Below are positions 53,545-63,944 of a stretch of 64,000 nt of DNA, in pieces. How positions within the stretch are numbered: position 1 is the first letter of the stretch; every line of letters begins with the position of its first letter. Origin of the DNA: Shouchella tritolerans (lineage in GTDB: Bacteria; Bacillota; Bacilli; Bacillales; Bacillaceae_D); NCBI RefSeq assembly GCF_025770735.1, contig NZ_JAODPB010000002.1:1-64000 (forward strand), given 5' to 3'. A program made the translations under genes and the position numbers. The notes beneath the pieces were generated by a model. It was not told where the DNA came from. It made no database searches and was given only the letters and a program-made list of their open reading frames with translations.

Positions 53545-55968
53545 ATGAATCTGGGATTTGCAGCTCATATTAGAGAGGCTGATCTTGCGGTTCAAACAGT
53601 CGGTGAGCATTCAGCAGAAACAGCGTTCTTGGCAAGGGAATTTGGCAGGAAGCTGCAAGTAAAGAACATGGCGGAACTTAGCGGTTTTCTTCATGACATG
53701 GGCAAATGGACGAGTGAATTCAGCGGTTATCTTCACAAGGTCGTGATTGACAAGGAACGATTGTCGCCCTACATTGACCATTCCACGGCCGGAGCGAGAT
53801 ATTTATATGAGAACTACTATATTCACGACGTCGGTAAACAGCCTGGGATCGAGCGATGGGCGCAAAATCTGGTCGTAGAGGTCGTTGGGATGGTAATTCT
53901 CTCGCATCATTCCGGTCTGCAGGATTTCATAGGGGAAGATGGTAAATCAGACTTTATCCGGAGAGTGCTTGAAAAGGAACTGCCCTATTATGAGGAAGTG
54001 GTTCGCAATTTTGAACAGTTCCATGAAAATACGGCCACGGTGAAACGCCTGATGCAGGAATCTACCCAGGAAATGCAGGATATTTTGAGCAAATTGCTGG
54101 AGCTACGCCGCGAGTTTCAACATTATCCCTTGCTACTCAGTCTAAGTTTGATTATGAAGACGGTATTCAGTTGTTTGATCGACGCAGACCGGACTAATAC
54201 CAGAAGGTTTGAAGAAAATGATCATAGTCCGCTGCAAGTCAATGTTCAGTCTTTCTTTCAACAATCGTATCGACATCTGATGGAACAGGTGGAGAAGTGG
54301 GAGGCGGGTGGAAGCGAGAGCCGCATCGATGAATTGCGTAGCCGGATGTCCGCTCAATGTGATGATTGGGCGTCTCGCCCAACCGGCATATACACCCTGT
54401 CAATTCCGACTGGCGGCGGGAAGACGTTCGCGAGCTTGCGGTACGCCTTGAAGCATGCGCTGGAGGAACAAAAAGACCGCATCATCTACGTGGTTCCTTA
54501 TACAACCATACTGGAACAGAATGCGGCTGCTATCCGGAAAATCATTCAAAATCAGACCAGCGTTCTGGAGCATCATGGCAATGTCATTGATGACAAACTG
54601 CTGGATCATGACTTTGATTACTATGGTCAACCCCTACATAAACAGCTGCAGTTGGCCAGGGATAACTGGGACTACCCGATTATATTTACAACGATGGTGC
54701 AGCTTCTGGATGCCTTCTATGCGAAAGGGACGAGAAAAGCCAGAAGATTACATAATTTGATGAACAGCGTCATTATTTTTGACGAGGTGCAGTCGGTACC
54801 CTTTCAGCATTATCATTTATTCAATGAAGCAGTGAACTTTCTCCACTATATTGGGGGCAGCAGTATCTTGCTGTGTACAGCCACACAGCCTGCCGTGGCT
54901 GATATGCGCTATCCGCTGCATCTCTCGACGAACCATGAAATGGTCGCAGATTTGGATCAGGTGGTCGAGGCATTCGAGCGTGTGGAGTTTCAATTGGAGG
55001 ACCAGGCTCTTGCCGGTATGGATGAAGGGCGGTTGGCCGACTATGTGCAGCAGCTGTACGAGCGGCACCATTCGCTGCTTGTGATTCTGAATACCAAAAA
55101 GAGTGTACAGCAGTTGTTTGAAGCGATGACCGGAAAGGGCGCAAGACATGTTTATCACCTTAGCACGCTGATGTGTCCGGCGCATCGAACAGTTATTCTA
55201 GATGAAGTAAAAGAGAGATTAGAAACCGGTGAACCCGTTTTGTGCATTAGTACCCAATTGATTGAGGCGGGGGTGGATATTAGTTTTCAAGCTGTGCTGA
55301 GAGCGGTAGCTGGATTGGATTCGATTGCCCAGGCAGCCGGACGATGTAATCGTCATGGCAAGGAGGGTCGAGGTTATATCTATCTAGTCAATGTGTCCGA
55401 TGAGTATTTGGATCGTGTGCCGGAGATCAAGCATGGCAAAGCCGTGACCATTGACTATATATTGAATGACCCTGATTACAGGCGCCGGTTGTTGCATCCT
55501 GATTCGATTAGGCGCTACTACCAATATTATTATCATCAGCTACATCATCAGAACCGGATGACCCATCCCAAGTTGCAGCGAGAGCTGATCGAATTGATTG
55601 ACGAGAACAAGCTATTCAAGGAGTATCAGAAGACGATCCTGCCTTCCATGTATAAAACATTAGAAGCGCATTTTCAAGCGATTGATTCTCCGACAACCAC
55701 CGTTCTGGTCCCTTATGGACGGGGAAAAGAAATTATCGTGCAATTGAATGAAGAGATCCGAGACTTGTCCATCTTCAATCAACTGATCAAGGAAGCTCAA
55801 CAATACAGCATAAACGTGTTTTCACAAACATTGCTTGAGCTTGGCCAGACCAGTCTAGTTCATGCCTTATATGGAAAGAGCATCTATTATCTCGATGAAC
55901 AGGCATACAGCGATGATTATGGACTGGCTGTCGATGGCGGCGGTTCGGCTGTCCTGTATTCCTATTAA
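53545..55968 (+). CDS. cas3: Cas3 helicase-nuclease, type I-C
   Basis: 807 aa. N-terminal HD nuclease: His22, FLHDMGKW (His50-Asp51), IDHSTAGA, LSHHSG. SF2 helicase: Walker A IPTGGGKT (287–294), DEVQ box IFDEVQS (413–416), motif VI QAAGRCNRHG (596–605). It degrades target DNA recruited by Cascade. Upstream codons to 53473 are open, but the ATG at 53545 gives the family's usual N terminus; its Shine-Dalgarno (GGAAAGGGAG) is close. All catalytic residues are present. Confidence 0.93.
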   Translation: MNLGFAAHIREADLAVQTVGEHSAETAFLAREFGRKLQVKNMAELSGFLHDMGKWTSEFSGYLHKVVIDKERLSPYIDHSTAGARYLYENYYIHDVGKQPGIERWAQNLVVEVVGMVILSHHSGLQDFIGEDGKSDFIRRVLEKELPYYEEVVRNFEQFHENTATVKRLMQESTQEMQDILSKLLELRREFQHYPLLLSLSLIMKTVFSCLIDADRTNTRRFEENDHSPLQVNVQSFFQQSYRHLMEQVEKWEAGGSESRIDELRSRMSAQCDDWASRPTGIYTLSIPTGGGKTFASLRYALKHALEEQKDRIIYVVPYTTILEQNAAAIRKIIQNQTSVLEHHGNVIDDKLLDHDFDYYGQPLHKQLQLARDNWDYPIIFTTMVQLLDAFYAKGTRKARRLHNLMNSVIIFDEVQSVPFQHYHLFNEAVNFLHYIGGSSILLCTATQPAVADMRYPLHLSTNHEMVADLDQVVEAFERVEFQLEDQALAGMDEGRLADYVQQLYERHHSLLVILNTKKSVQQLFEAMTGKGARHVYHLSTLMCPAHRTVILDEVKERLETGEPVLCISTQLIEAGVDISFQAVLRAVAGLDSIAQAAGRCNRHGKEGRGYIYLVNVSDEYLDRVPEIKHGKAVTIDYILNDPDYRRRLLHPDSIRRYYQYYYHQLHHQNRMTHPKLQRELIELIDENKLFKEYQKTILPSMYKTLEAHFQAIDSPTTTVLVPYGRGKEIIVQLNEEIRDLSIFNQLIKEAQQYSINVFSQTLLELGQTSLVHALYGKSIYYLDEQAYSDDYGLAVDGGGSAVLYSY

Positions 55969-55998
55969 AAACGGATTACATTAGAGGAGGTGTTTTAC

Positions 55999-56694
55999 AT
56001 GCGCAATCAGATTGAATACGTCGTCCATGGCAAATACGCACTATTTACCGATCCGATCACCAAGATTGGCGGCGAGAAATTTACCTATCAGGTGCCGACT
56101 TACGAAGCGCTCAAAGGAATAACGGAATCCATTTACTGGAAACCTAGCATTACGTGGATTGTCGATAAAGTGAGAGTCATGCATCCGATTCAGACCGAGG
56201 TAAAAGGGATGCGTCCGATCAGATATCATGATAACAAAAATGACCTCGCTTACTACACCTATTTGCGCAATCCGTGCTATCAGGTACGGGCTCATTTTGA
56301 ATTTAATCAACTTCGACCAGATTTGAAAGCAGATTGGGTCGAGGAGAAGCATCATAATATTGCCAAACGCGCTGTCTTAAAGGGAGGGAGAAGAGATATC
56401 TTCCTTGGAACTAGGGAATGTCAGGGCTACGTCGAGTACGCTGCATTTGGTTCCGGTACAAGCTATTATGACAACTATGGAGAGATTGCCTTTGGTCCAA
56501 TGTTTCACGGATTTAACTACCCAGATGAAACGGGCGGAACGAAGCTGGAAACACGTCTGTGGGCAGCCGAAATGGTTAACGGGGTGATTGACTTTCCGCC
56601 GCCAGAGCAATGTGAATGGGTTCGGCCGGTGAAGGAAATGGACAGAAAATCATTTGTATTGGGGCAAAATATGCAACTGATTACCAAGGAGTAG
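55999..56694 (+). CDS. cas5c: Cas5c crRNA endoribonuclease
   Basis: 231 aa RAMP. N-terminal [20 protein letters not shown], the G-rich/Tyr region [19 protein letters not shown], and [20 protein letters not shown], which carries the Lys-His used by type I-C Cas5 to cut repeats. It replaces Cas6, which is absent as expected. GAGGAGG lies ~8 bp before ATG 55999. Confidence 0.92.
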   Translation: MRNQIEYVVHGKYALFTDPITKIGGEKFTYQVPTYEALKGITESIYWKPSITWIVDKVRVMHPIQTEVKGMRPIRYHDNKNDLAYYTYLRNPCYQVRAHFEFNQLRPDLKADWVEEKHHNIAKRAVLKGGRRDIFLGTRECQGYVEYAAFGSGTSYYDNYGEIAFGPMFHGFNYPDETGGTKLETRLWAAEMVNGVIDFPPPEQCEWVRPVKEMDRKSFVLGQNMQLITKE

Positions 56695-56713
56695 AAGGAA
56701 AGGAGGGAGGGCC

Positions 56714-58645
56714 GTGGCCTGGATGCAACAGCTTCAAACTATGTATGATAAAAACAGTGGTGAGGTAGGGGAGTTTGCCATTCGTCAGAAGCAACGCTTC
56801 ACTTTGCTGCCGATTGCACACATGACGCAAGGGGTGCAAGTGACGATTACCGTAACGGCAGAAGGCGAGTTTTATAAAGCGGAAGTTGTGCCTAAGGAGG
56901 ATTCGCGAACGATTACGCCGATGACGCTTGATTCGGCCAACCGCTCAGGGGAAAAGGTGGCTCCTCACTATATTCACGACAAGTTGTTCTATGTGGCGGG
57001 CGATTATATAAAGTTCGGCACTAACGCTAAGCGAAACAAAAACTTTGGGGAATACATGAAACAAATGGAAAAATGGGCGAGCTCTGCTTATGGCCATCAC
57101 AAAGTCATCGCGGTCACAAACTACGTGACCAAGGGGCAAGTAATTCAAGATCTCATCGCAGCGGGATTGATCAGGCAGTATCCAGATGGGAAACTCATCG
57201 AGAAGTGGGACGACCGCGCATCTCAGGTACTGAATACGGATAAACCGCCGCTATATCAGCTGCTGCAGCAAACCATCTTCGATATTGGCGTCCGTTTTAC
57301 AGTTGTCAAGCCGCATCCGGCAGATAGGGACATCTGGGAGGACAAAGAACTGTTCGAGCTTTTTATTCAATATACGAATGAGGTGCTGGCTAAGGATAAG
57401 GAAAGATTACTTTGTTATGCTACAGGTAAGTTAGATGGGAGGATGTTGCCTACCCAACATGGTTCGGGAATTCGCAATGCTGGTGACCGAGCGAAGCTGA
57501 TTTCTGCAAGTTCCCCCCATACCTTCCGCGGCAAATGGAAAGAAGCAGAGGAAGCAGTTCAGATTGGTTACCACGCATCGCAGAAAGCGCATCATGCCTT
57601 ACGCTGGCTGATTCAACGGCAGGGAAGTTATGTTGATTCTAGATATTTTGTTGTATTTAGGAAGCTCGGCGAAACTGCAACGGACGTATTTGCGTCGTCG
57701 CTGGATTTGCTGACGGCGCTGCAGAGTCCCGGCGAAAGGGAGGAAGATGCTGAACGCAAACGAGGTACAGGAATCGTTGAAGCCAATCAGGTGTCAAAGG
57801 CGCTACAAGGATTGGCCCACAGCTTCGAGAGCGATTTCTTTGACCAGACGATCGTCATGGCGCTGGATGCGGCCACGACAGGACGATTATCGATTGTCTA
57901 TTACCAGGAAGTCGACAGTAAGCTTTACTTGAGCAATCTGAGGCATTGGCATGAAACCTGCCGCTGGCTGCAGACCACTAAAGAAGAACACAAAGTGATT
58001 ACGTACATAGGTACGCCTTCTACTTACCGAATTTCCCAGGCTGTGTACGGGGAGAAAGCCGATGTAAGGATGAAGAAGGAATTGTACACCCGGCTGCTGC
58101 CTTGCATTGTCGAGAAACAGGCGATCCCTAAAGATATCGTTTACTCCATTTTCGAACGTGTGAAGAATCCGGAAAGTTTTAAAAATACGAAGGAATCATG
58201 GGAAGCTACTTTAAACATCGCTTCCGCACTGATCAATAAAATGTATGAAAAGGAGGGATTGAATGTGGCTTTAGACGTGAAGAATAAATCCCGTGATTAT
58301 TTGTTTGGGCGTTTGCTGGGGATTGCGGAAGTGATGGAAAGCCGGATTTTGAGCGAGCAGAAAGAAAATCGCGCCACCAATGCAACGCGTTATTTCAATG
58401 CTTTTGCCAATCGTCCGGCCAGAACATGGCTGGTGATCCGCAAACAATTGCAGCCTTATTTCAATCGGATGGGGAAGAAGGCAACGCATTATCAGATTTT
58501 GATACAAGAAGTTGAAGCGTCGATCCGCGAGTTGGACATGAACAATACGGCATTATCACCGTTGTTTCTAATTGGTTACAGCAGTCAGGTTCAAGAATTA
58601 TATAAAACGAAAGAGGTAGAGAAGGATGACAGTGCTGCAGAATAA
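56714..58645 (+). CDS. cas8c: Cas8c (Csd1) large subunit
   Basis: 643 aa, the usual Csd1 length. N terminus MAWMQQLQTMYDKNSGEVGE, then VAGDYIKFGTNAKRNKNF and HALRWLIQRQGSYVDSRYFV. The C-terminal helical part supplies the small-subunit function. It recognises the PAM within Cascade. GTG start with AAAGGAGGG. Overlaps cas7 by 20 bp. Confidence 0.93.
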   Translation: MAWMQQLQTMYDKNSGEVGEFAIRQKQRFTLLPIAHMTQGVQVTITVTAEGEFYKAEVVPKEDSRTITPMTLDSANRSGEKVAPHYIHDKLFYVAGDYIKFGTNAKRNKNFGEYMKQMEKWASSAYGHHKVIAVTNYVTKGQVIQDLIAAGLIRQYPDGKLIEKWDDRASQVLNTDKPPLYQLLQQTIFDIGVRFTVVKPHPADRDIWEDKELFELFIQYTNEVLAKDKERLLCYATGKLDGRMLPTQHGSGIRNAGDRAKLISASSPHTFRGKWKEAEEAVQIGYHASQKAHHALRWLIQRQGSYVDSRYFVVFRKLGETATDVFASSLDLLTALQSPGEREEDAERKRGTGIVEANQVSKALQGLAHSFESDFFDQTIVMALDAATTGRLSIVYYQEVDSKLYLSNLRHWHETCRWLQTTKEEHKVITYIGTPSTYRISQAVYGEKADVRMKKELYTRLLPCIVEKQAIPKDIVYSIFERVKNPESFKNTKESWEATLNIASALINKMYEKEGLNVALDVKNKSRDYLFGRLLGIAEVMESRILSEQKENRATNATRYFNAFANRPARTWLVIRKQLQPYFNRMGKKATHYQILIQEVEASIRELDMNNTALSPLFLIGYSSQVQELYKTKEVEKDDSAAE

Positions 58646-59489
58646 AATTGATTTTTCGGTTGTTTTTACAGTAAACAAAGCCAATCCCAACGGAGATCCG
58701 CTGAACGGCAATCGACCTCGTCAGGATTTTATGGGCCATGGTGAAGTGTCGGATGTGGCGCTTAAACGTAAAATACGCAACCGGCTGCAAGACGAGGGAG
58801 AATCCATCTTTGTCCAGTCGGATGAACGAAGAAATGACAGCTATCGCAGTCTGAAGGATCGGGCGGAATCGGTTGAGGAACTGAAAAAGTTACTCAATGA
58901 TACAAAGGGCGATGAAGATATCGCAGCAACGCTGGCTTGTCAGCAATGGCTGGATGTGCGGGCCTTCGGGCAAGTCTTTGCGTTCAAGGACAATAAATTA
59001 TCCATTGGTGTGCGGGGGCCGGTGTCGATTCATACCGCAACCAGTTTGGACCCCGTAGACGTCGCCAGTATGCAAATTACCAAGAGTGTCAACTCCACCA
59101 CTAATAAAAAGAATCCGGGCGAGAAAACCCCGGATACGATGGGGATGAAGCATCGGGTAGATTTTGGCGTCTATGTGTTTCATGGCAGCATCAATCCGCA
59201 ATTGGCAGAGAAGACGGGATTCACCGAAGCCGATGCCGAGAAAATCCGGCAGGCGTTGATCACACTTTTCGTAAATGACGCCTCCTCTGCAAGACCCGAT
59301 GGAAGCATGGAGGTTAACAAAGTGTTGTGGTGGAAGCATTCCTCCAGGATTGGCCAGTATTCGTCGGCCAAGATTCATCGCGCTCTAAAGATTAATAAAC
59401 AAGCCGAACAGGTTCATTCGATTAACGACTATGACATCTCGATAGAAACATTGGAAGGCTTGGCATGTGAAGTATACGATGGTCTATAA
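58626..59489 (+). CDS. cas7: Cas7c (Csd2) backbone subunit
   Basis: 287 aa RAMP. VVFTVNKANPNGDPLNGNRP is the Csd2/Cas7 opening. GVRGPVSIHTATSLDPVDVA, SMQITKSVNSTT and MKHRVDFGVYVFHGSINPQL follow. It coats the crRNA spacer. Overlaps both cas8c and cas4. Confidence 0.93.
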   Translation: MTVLQNKIDFSVVFTVNKANPNGDPLNGNRPRQDFMGHGEVSDVALKRKIRNRLQDEGESIFVQSDERRNDSYRSLKDRAESVEELKKLLNDTKGDEDIAATLACQQWLDVRAFGQVFAFKDNKLSIGVRGPVSIHTATSLDPVDVASMQITKSVNSTTNKKNPGEKTPDTMGMKHRVDFGVYVFHGSINPQLAEKTGFTEADAEKIRQALITLFVNDASSARPDGSMEVNKVLWWKHSSRIGQYSSAKIHRALKINKQAEQVHSINDYDISIETLEGLACEVYDGL

Positions 59490-60138
59490 CGAAGACGACT
59501 TTCTTATGTTGTCCGGCATTCAACATTTTGTTTTCTGTCGCAGACAATGGGCGTTAATCCATGTTGAGCAGGAATGGCAGGACAATGTTCTGACACTGGA
59601 AGGTCAACTGGTCCATAAGCGAGCTGACAACGCCATGAGCAGGGAAAAGAGGGGCGAGCTGCTCATTGTACGAGCCCTCCCTCTTCAATCTGCAAGCTTG
59701 GAAATCAGCGGGATTTGCGACGTTGTGGAATGCGTTCAGCATCCTGAAGGCGTGCCGATTGCTGGAGAACAAGGAACTTATCGCGTTCATCCTGTAGAGT
59801 ACAAACGTGGTAAAACCAAGATTCATGACGCGGATCGCCTGCAGCTAACTGCGCAAGTGATGTGTTTAGAAGAAATGCTCGTCCATCCGCCGATTCCCGT
59901 TGCTTATCTTTATTACAATGAGACTCGAAGACGCGAGGAAGTAACCATTACAGATGAACTCCGAAATAAAGTGCGGGACATCACAACGGAGATGCATCGC
60001 TATTTTCGACAGCGACATACCCCAAAAGTAAAGACGGGCAAGCATTGTCGACAGTGTTCGTTACGGCATATTTGTTTGCCCGAACTGTTGAATAAAGAGA
60101 AAGCCTCCGCCTATATAGAAAGGATGTTACGTTTGTGA
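59467..60138 (+). CDS. cas4: Cas4 nuclease, 4Fe–4S
   Basis: 223 aa. RecB-like nuclease residues Asp85 (GICDVVE) and Glu111-Lys113 (VEYKRGK). Four cysteines for the cluster: Cys24 (FVFCRRQW), Cys194, Cys197, Cys203 (HCRQCSLRHIC). It trims prespacers for correct PAM ends. GTG start inside the cas7 3' end. Confidence 0.92.
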   Translation: MKYTMVYNEDDFLMLSGIQHFVFCRRQWALIHVEQEWQDNVLTLEGQLVHKRADNAMSREKRGELLIVRALPLQSASLEISGICDVVECVQHPEGVPIAGEQGTYRVHPVEYKRGKTKIHDADRLQLTAQVMCLEEMLVHPPIPVAYLYYNETRRREEVTITDELRNKVRDITTEMHRYFRQRHTPKVKTGKHCRQCSLRHICLPELLNKEKASAYIERMLRL

Positions 60139-61168
60139 AGAAGCTGCAAAATGTCATCTACGTGACGCTCCCGAATGTTATCTTGCTCTATCAGGCGGGA
60201 ATATCAATCTGCTGGTTGATCATCAATCGATTGCGAAGGTCCCTTTGAACAACCTGGAGGGAATCTGTACATTTGGTCACCAAGGCATCAGTCCTGCACT
60301 GATGGAGGAATGCCTAGAACGAAAGATCAGCATTTCATTCTTCAACCAGAACGGCAGATTCCGGGCAAGAATCACGGGCACGATCGATGGCAATGTAACT
60401 CTGCGCAAGACACAGTATCGATGGTCGGATGATGAAGAGCTCAGTATAAATATTGCCCGAAATTTTATTATCGGCAAAGTATATAATACGATCCATATGC
60501 TGAAACAAGTCAGGAAGTCTCATGCCTTACGAATTGAGCTTGACACTTTGAATGAAACGATTGAGCATTTGAGCGGCAGGATTGACGAGCTGAAGCGGGT
60601 GGATAATCTAGAATCCTTGCGAGGGCTGGAAGGAGAAGCCGCATCCCGCTACTTTCAGATCTGGGATCATTTGATTTTGCAGCAGAAAGAGTCGTTCTTT
60701 TTCCACGGCAGGTCAAGAAGGCCGCCGCTGGATCGGACCAACGCTTTGCTTTCTCTAGCGTATAGCTTGCTGGCCAATGAAGTGACCTCCGCCCTTGAGA
60801 GCGTGGGGCTTGATCCTTACGTAGGTTTTCTGCATCGGGATCGACCGGGCCGAAGGTCGTTGGCCTTGGATGTAATGGAGGAATTGAGGCCTGTGATGGC
60901 TGACAGATTTGTCCTGAATCTGATCAACCGCAAGCAAATCCAGGCCAAAGATTTCAAGGTAAAGGAAAACAGCGCCTGTCTGCTCACCGATGAAGGGAGA
61001 AAAAAGTTCTTCCAGCTATGGCAGGAGCAGAAAAATGTTCAGATCGAGCATCCGTTTCTTAAAGAAAAAATTAAATGGGGCTTGCTACCGCACATCCAAT
61101 CGTTGCTCTTGGCCAGACATGTACGCGATGATCTGGACGTTTATCCCCCATTTATGTGGAGGGGATAG
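60135..61168 (+). pseudogene. cas1: Cas1 integrase, single-base frameshift
   Basis: GTG at 60135 overlaps the cas4 stop (GTGA) and reads VKKLQNVIYVTLPN. The frame then ends at TGA near 60248. A shifted frame beginning at about 60177 continues YLALSGGNINLLVDHQSIA, then PLNNLEGICTFGHQG to the end. The 1034-nt span is one base short of 345 codons, the normal I-C Cas1 size, so one base is missing around 60175. The metal ligands are intact: Glu in GLEGEAASRY, His in FLHRDRPGR, Asp in LALDVMEEL. An internal start at 60245 would give a 307-aa protein lacking the first beta-strands. Real mutation and sequencing error cannot be separated here. Confidence 0.9.
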
Positions 61169-61170
61169 CT

Positions 61171-61461
61171 TTGTTAGTGCTTGTAACCTACGATGTGGCA
61201 ATTACAACAAACGGCGGAGCGACCAGATTGCGAAGAGTGGCTAAGATCTGTGAGCAATATGGTGTTCGAGTTCAAAATTCTGTTTTTGAATGCATTGTAG
61301 ACGCGACCCAAAAAAAGAGGTTAGAAATGGATTTGATGAAGGTGATTGACCAGCAGTCTGACAGTATTCGAATCTACCAGTTGGGTAATCAATACCGCAA
61401 TAAAGTGAATCACTTCGGCGCCAAGGAAACGCTCAATGTGGAAGACCCTCTCATCTTTTGA
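61171..61461 (+). CDS. cas2: Cas2
   Basis: 96 aa. Opening LVLVTYDVA with the metal Asp8, then RRVAKICEQYGVRVQNSVFE. Start TTG with GGAGGGG upstream; GTG 61156 overlaps the end of cas1. It bridges two Cas1 dimers during spacer integration. Confidence 0.92.
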   Translation: MLVLVTYDVAITTNGGATRLRRVAKICEQYGVRVQNSVFECIVDATQKKRLEMDLMKVIDQQSDSIRIYQLGNQYRNKVNHFGAKETLNVEDPLIF

Positions 61462-61625
61462 CGGCGTTGGAAAACCTGAAGTGAACATGAAAACCTAGGG
61501 AGGTTTTCCGGAATTTTTCGCTGATTTGGCTGTTTTTGTCAGCGAAACATGGAACTTGAACACTCCAGGGTTGAGATTGACGCAACATCTTGTGTTATAG
61601 TGTTAGTGAATTACAAAATGTTGCG
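61462..61625 (+). promoter_or_regulatory. CRISPR leader
   Basis: 164 bp between cas2 and the first repeat. It holds an inverted repeat TTTTCGCTGA/TCAGCGAAAC-like (61516–61550) and promoter-like elements TTGAGA (about 61571) and TATAGT (about 61596) before the array. Integration of new spacers would occur at its 3' end. Confidence 0.65.
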
Positions 61626-61924
61626 GTCTCCCTCTGTATGAGGGAGTGGATTGAAATGCTTTTTCCTTTGCAGTTTTGATATTGTGGCAAGGTCTCCCTC
61701 TGTATGAGGGAGTGGATTGAAATCCTCTGTTCTTTTCTACAACTAAGTTGTAGATTTCGTCTCCCTCTGTATGAGGGAGTGGATTGAAATATCAAAGTAG
61801 ATTAAGTCGTTTACGTCAACGTCAAGTCTCCCTCTGTATGAGGGAGTGGATTGAAATTAGTTTCTATGCTGTTGGTAACGGGAGCCAAAAGCGTCTCCCT
61901 CTGTATGAGGGAGTGGATTGAAAT
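61626..61924 (+). CRISPR. Type I-C CRISPR array, 5 repeats
   Basis: Five identical 32-bp repeats start at 61626, 61692, 61759, 61826 and 61893. Each begins GTCTCCCTCTGTATGAGGGA and ends GTGGATTGAAAT; the inner CTCCCTC/GAGGGAG arms form the stem. Spacers are 34, 35, 35 and 35 bp. After the fifth repeat, 61925–61959 is a fifth 35-bp spacer and 61960 (G) matches the first base of a sixth repeat, but the IS element begins at 61961. The ATTGAAAT end is the usual type I-C 5' handle. Confidence 0.97.
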
Positions 61925-61960
61925 GCTATGATGGTCGGTGCTGGCCATACGGTGGATCTG

Positions 61961-63184
61961 TGGATAGGTTACACTTAGTTGGACAAATCCTCTAAGGTCT
62001 ACTAGACAAGATGGAATCATCTAATGAAGGGATTGGGATATCATGACTGAAGTCAAAGGTCGGCGAAGAAGTTTCACAGCCGAATTTAAGAAACCCGCTT
62101 GTGAAACTTTATGCTTCCGGAAAACCTAGAGCGGAAATCATCCATGAATATGAACTTGCTCCATCTGCTTTTGATAAATGGCTTCGTCAATACCAAACAA
62201 GTGGCGCATTCACAGAGAAAGAAAATCGCACGCCTGAACAAGAAGAGCTGATCCGCCTACGAAAAGAAAACCAGAGGCTTGCCATGGAGAATGATATGGG
62301 AGACTTGCGGCGCTGATCATGGGACGAAAAGAGACGTGATTTGTCAAAGTCACGAAATCTACCCAGTGGCTGCCATGTGTGCGATTTTGAACATCCCACG
62401 TAGCACGTTTTATTATGAAGCCAAGCAACGGGATCACGCGGAAGAGGAAGAACAGCTAACCGCAATCATTAGCGATGTTTTTCGTCAAAGCCGAGGGATC
62501 TATCGCCAGCGCAAAATCAAAAAAGAACTTAAAAAACAAGGGTGGACGGTTTCACGCCGCCGCATTGGCTGAATCATGAAGGCACAAGGACTTGTATCAA
62601 CATACACGATGGTACAATTTAAGCCGACGAAATCCGTGTGCAACGACTCAGAAATAGGGAATGTCCTTGACCGGAAGTTCCAACAAGAAAAAGCGCTAAC
62701 CGTGGTCGGCAGTGATCTAACGTATGTGCGGGTCGGTTCAAACTGGCATTCTATTTGTATCATCATTGATTTATACAACCGCGAAATCATCGGTTACAGT
62801 TCTGGTCCAAACAAGAATAAAGAGCTCGTGGAACAAGCCATGGCTAACATTCCCTATCTCTTACAGAAGATTGCTCTGTTTCATACCGATCATGGTAGAA
62901 AGTTTATCAATCACAAGATGGACCAAACACTAGTGACCTTTGGAATCGCCCGTTTGCTCAACAACAAAGGCACTCCGTATGATAACGCCGTCGCAGAAGC
63001 CACCTTTAAAGCGATTAAAATTGAGTTTGTATCGAGAAGGGTTTTCCCTAACCAACACGAACTTGACCTTGCTTTACATTGGTTTAACCATATACGCCTC
63101 CATGGTTCACTCGACTATCAATCGCCCATCGATTACAAAGCCTTGCACCTTTAAAAATTTGTCCAGTTTTGTGTTGACATTCCA
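61961..63184 (+). mobile_element. IS3-family (IS150-like) element, inactive
   Basis: ~28-bp imperfect terminal repeats: left TGGATAGG..GTTGGACAAAT (61961–61988), right the complement of TGGAATGT..CTGGACAAAT (63157–63184), 19 of 28 matching and both starting TG. It holds decayed orfA and orfB. No target-site duplication is visible, and the expected rest of the CRISPR repeat is not found on the far side. Confidence 0.85.
62043..63154 (+). pseudogene. IS3-family transposase orfA/orfB remnants
   Basis: orfA opens MTEVKGRRRSFTAEFKK, then shifts frame and continues LYASGKPRAEIIHEYELAPS..; it shifts again after RLAMEND. orfB reads SHEIYPVAAMCAILNIPRST, then a TGA at about 62570 where an Arg codon is expected, then the DDE core: VVGSDLTYVRV, LFHTDHGRKF, NAVAEATFKAIK. 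The core residues remain but the frame is broken at least three times, so the element cannot move by itself. Confidence 0.88.
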
Positions 63185-63467
63185 AGAAGAATTGAATGTG
63201 CTTTTAAAAGACATTTTGACAAATGGTTAGAAAACGAATGAATTTAAAAACATTGACCCTCAAGTTGTTACGTTACTAATACGGGGGGACCATAACAGTC
63301 ACAATGTCTTTGGATCAAAATGAGCCGAATTTGAGCCTGGAAATGTACAGTAAAAAGATGATAACGCATGTATTAAAAATGGTTCATTAATGTCTTCATT
63401 TTTGAAAAATTAAATCGTAAAATTGAATACTTCTTTTATGGAGCAGCTTTTTAATTGGAGGGAATAT
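63185..63467. other. Sequence beyond the IS element
   Basis: The first 57 bp read RRIECAFKRHFDKWLENE and stop, which may be the end of a gene cut by the IS or by a deletion. The rest is AT-rich with no gene. No CRISPR repeat is found here. Confidence 0.45.
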
Positions 63468-63944
63468 GATGGGATCTAATCATAAAAATCTTGGTGGAAG
63501 TAGGAATGCCAGCAATAATTTCGATACTACGAATGGTGGTTTTTTATGGAAGGTAACTAATAATGAAACAGTCATGTACGTATTCGGTACGATCCATCTA
63601 GGAGATGACTAAAGACACAAGTGCAAACACTGCAAAAGAACGTTCGACATTTCAAGAACTTGCCGAAAGAAACGGAACAAAGCGCTTTGGATTGGTTAAA
63701 TAGAGATTACGAAGCGTTAAAAAAAATTCGTGAAGATTACGAAGAGGCGGGTATTAATAAAGAATATTTTGAGCAGTTAAATGATCAACGTAATCTAAAA
63801 ATGTCAAAGAAGCTTGATCAAACCATACAGTTCAATCAAGATCAGACATTCTTTGTCTTTGTGGGTACATTTCATGTCATTCTTGAACCAAGTATCCCTA
63901 CATTATTAGAAAAAGAGGGATATAGAGTAGAAAGAATTTTATAA
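63466..63944 (+). pseudogene. TraB/GumN family protein, internally deleted
   Basis: N-terminal piece ends GGFLWKVTNNETVMYVFGTI, HLGDD, stop; this is the first block of TraB/GumN proteins. In another frame the C-terminal block follows: DQRNLKMSKKLDQTIQ, QTFFVFVGTFHVILEPSIPT, LLEKEGYRVERIL. The middle ~100–150 residues are missing. Good Shine-Dalgarno (TTGGAGGG). Confidence 0.8.

Noticed and set aside
61595-62020. Minus-strand repeated peptides over the CRISPR array
   Set aside because: The repetition comes from the repeats themselves, a common false gene call.
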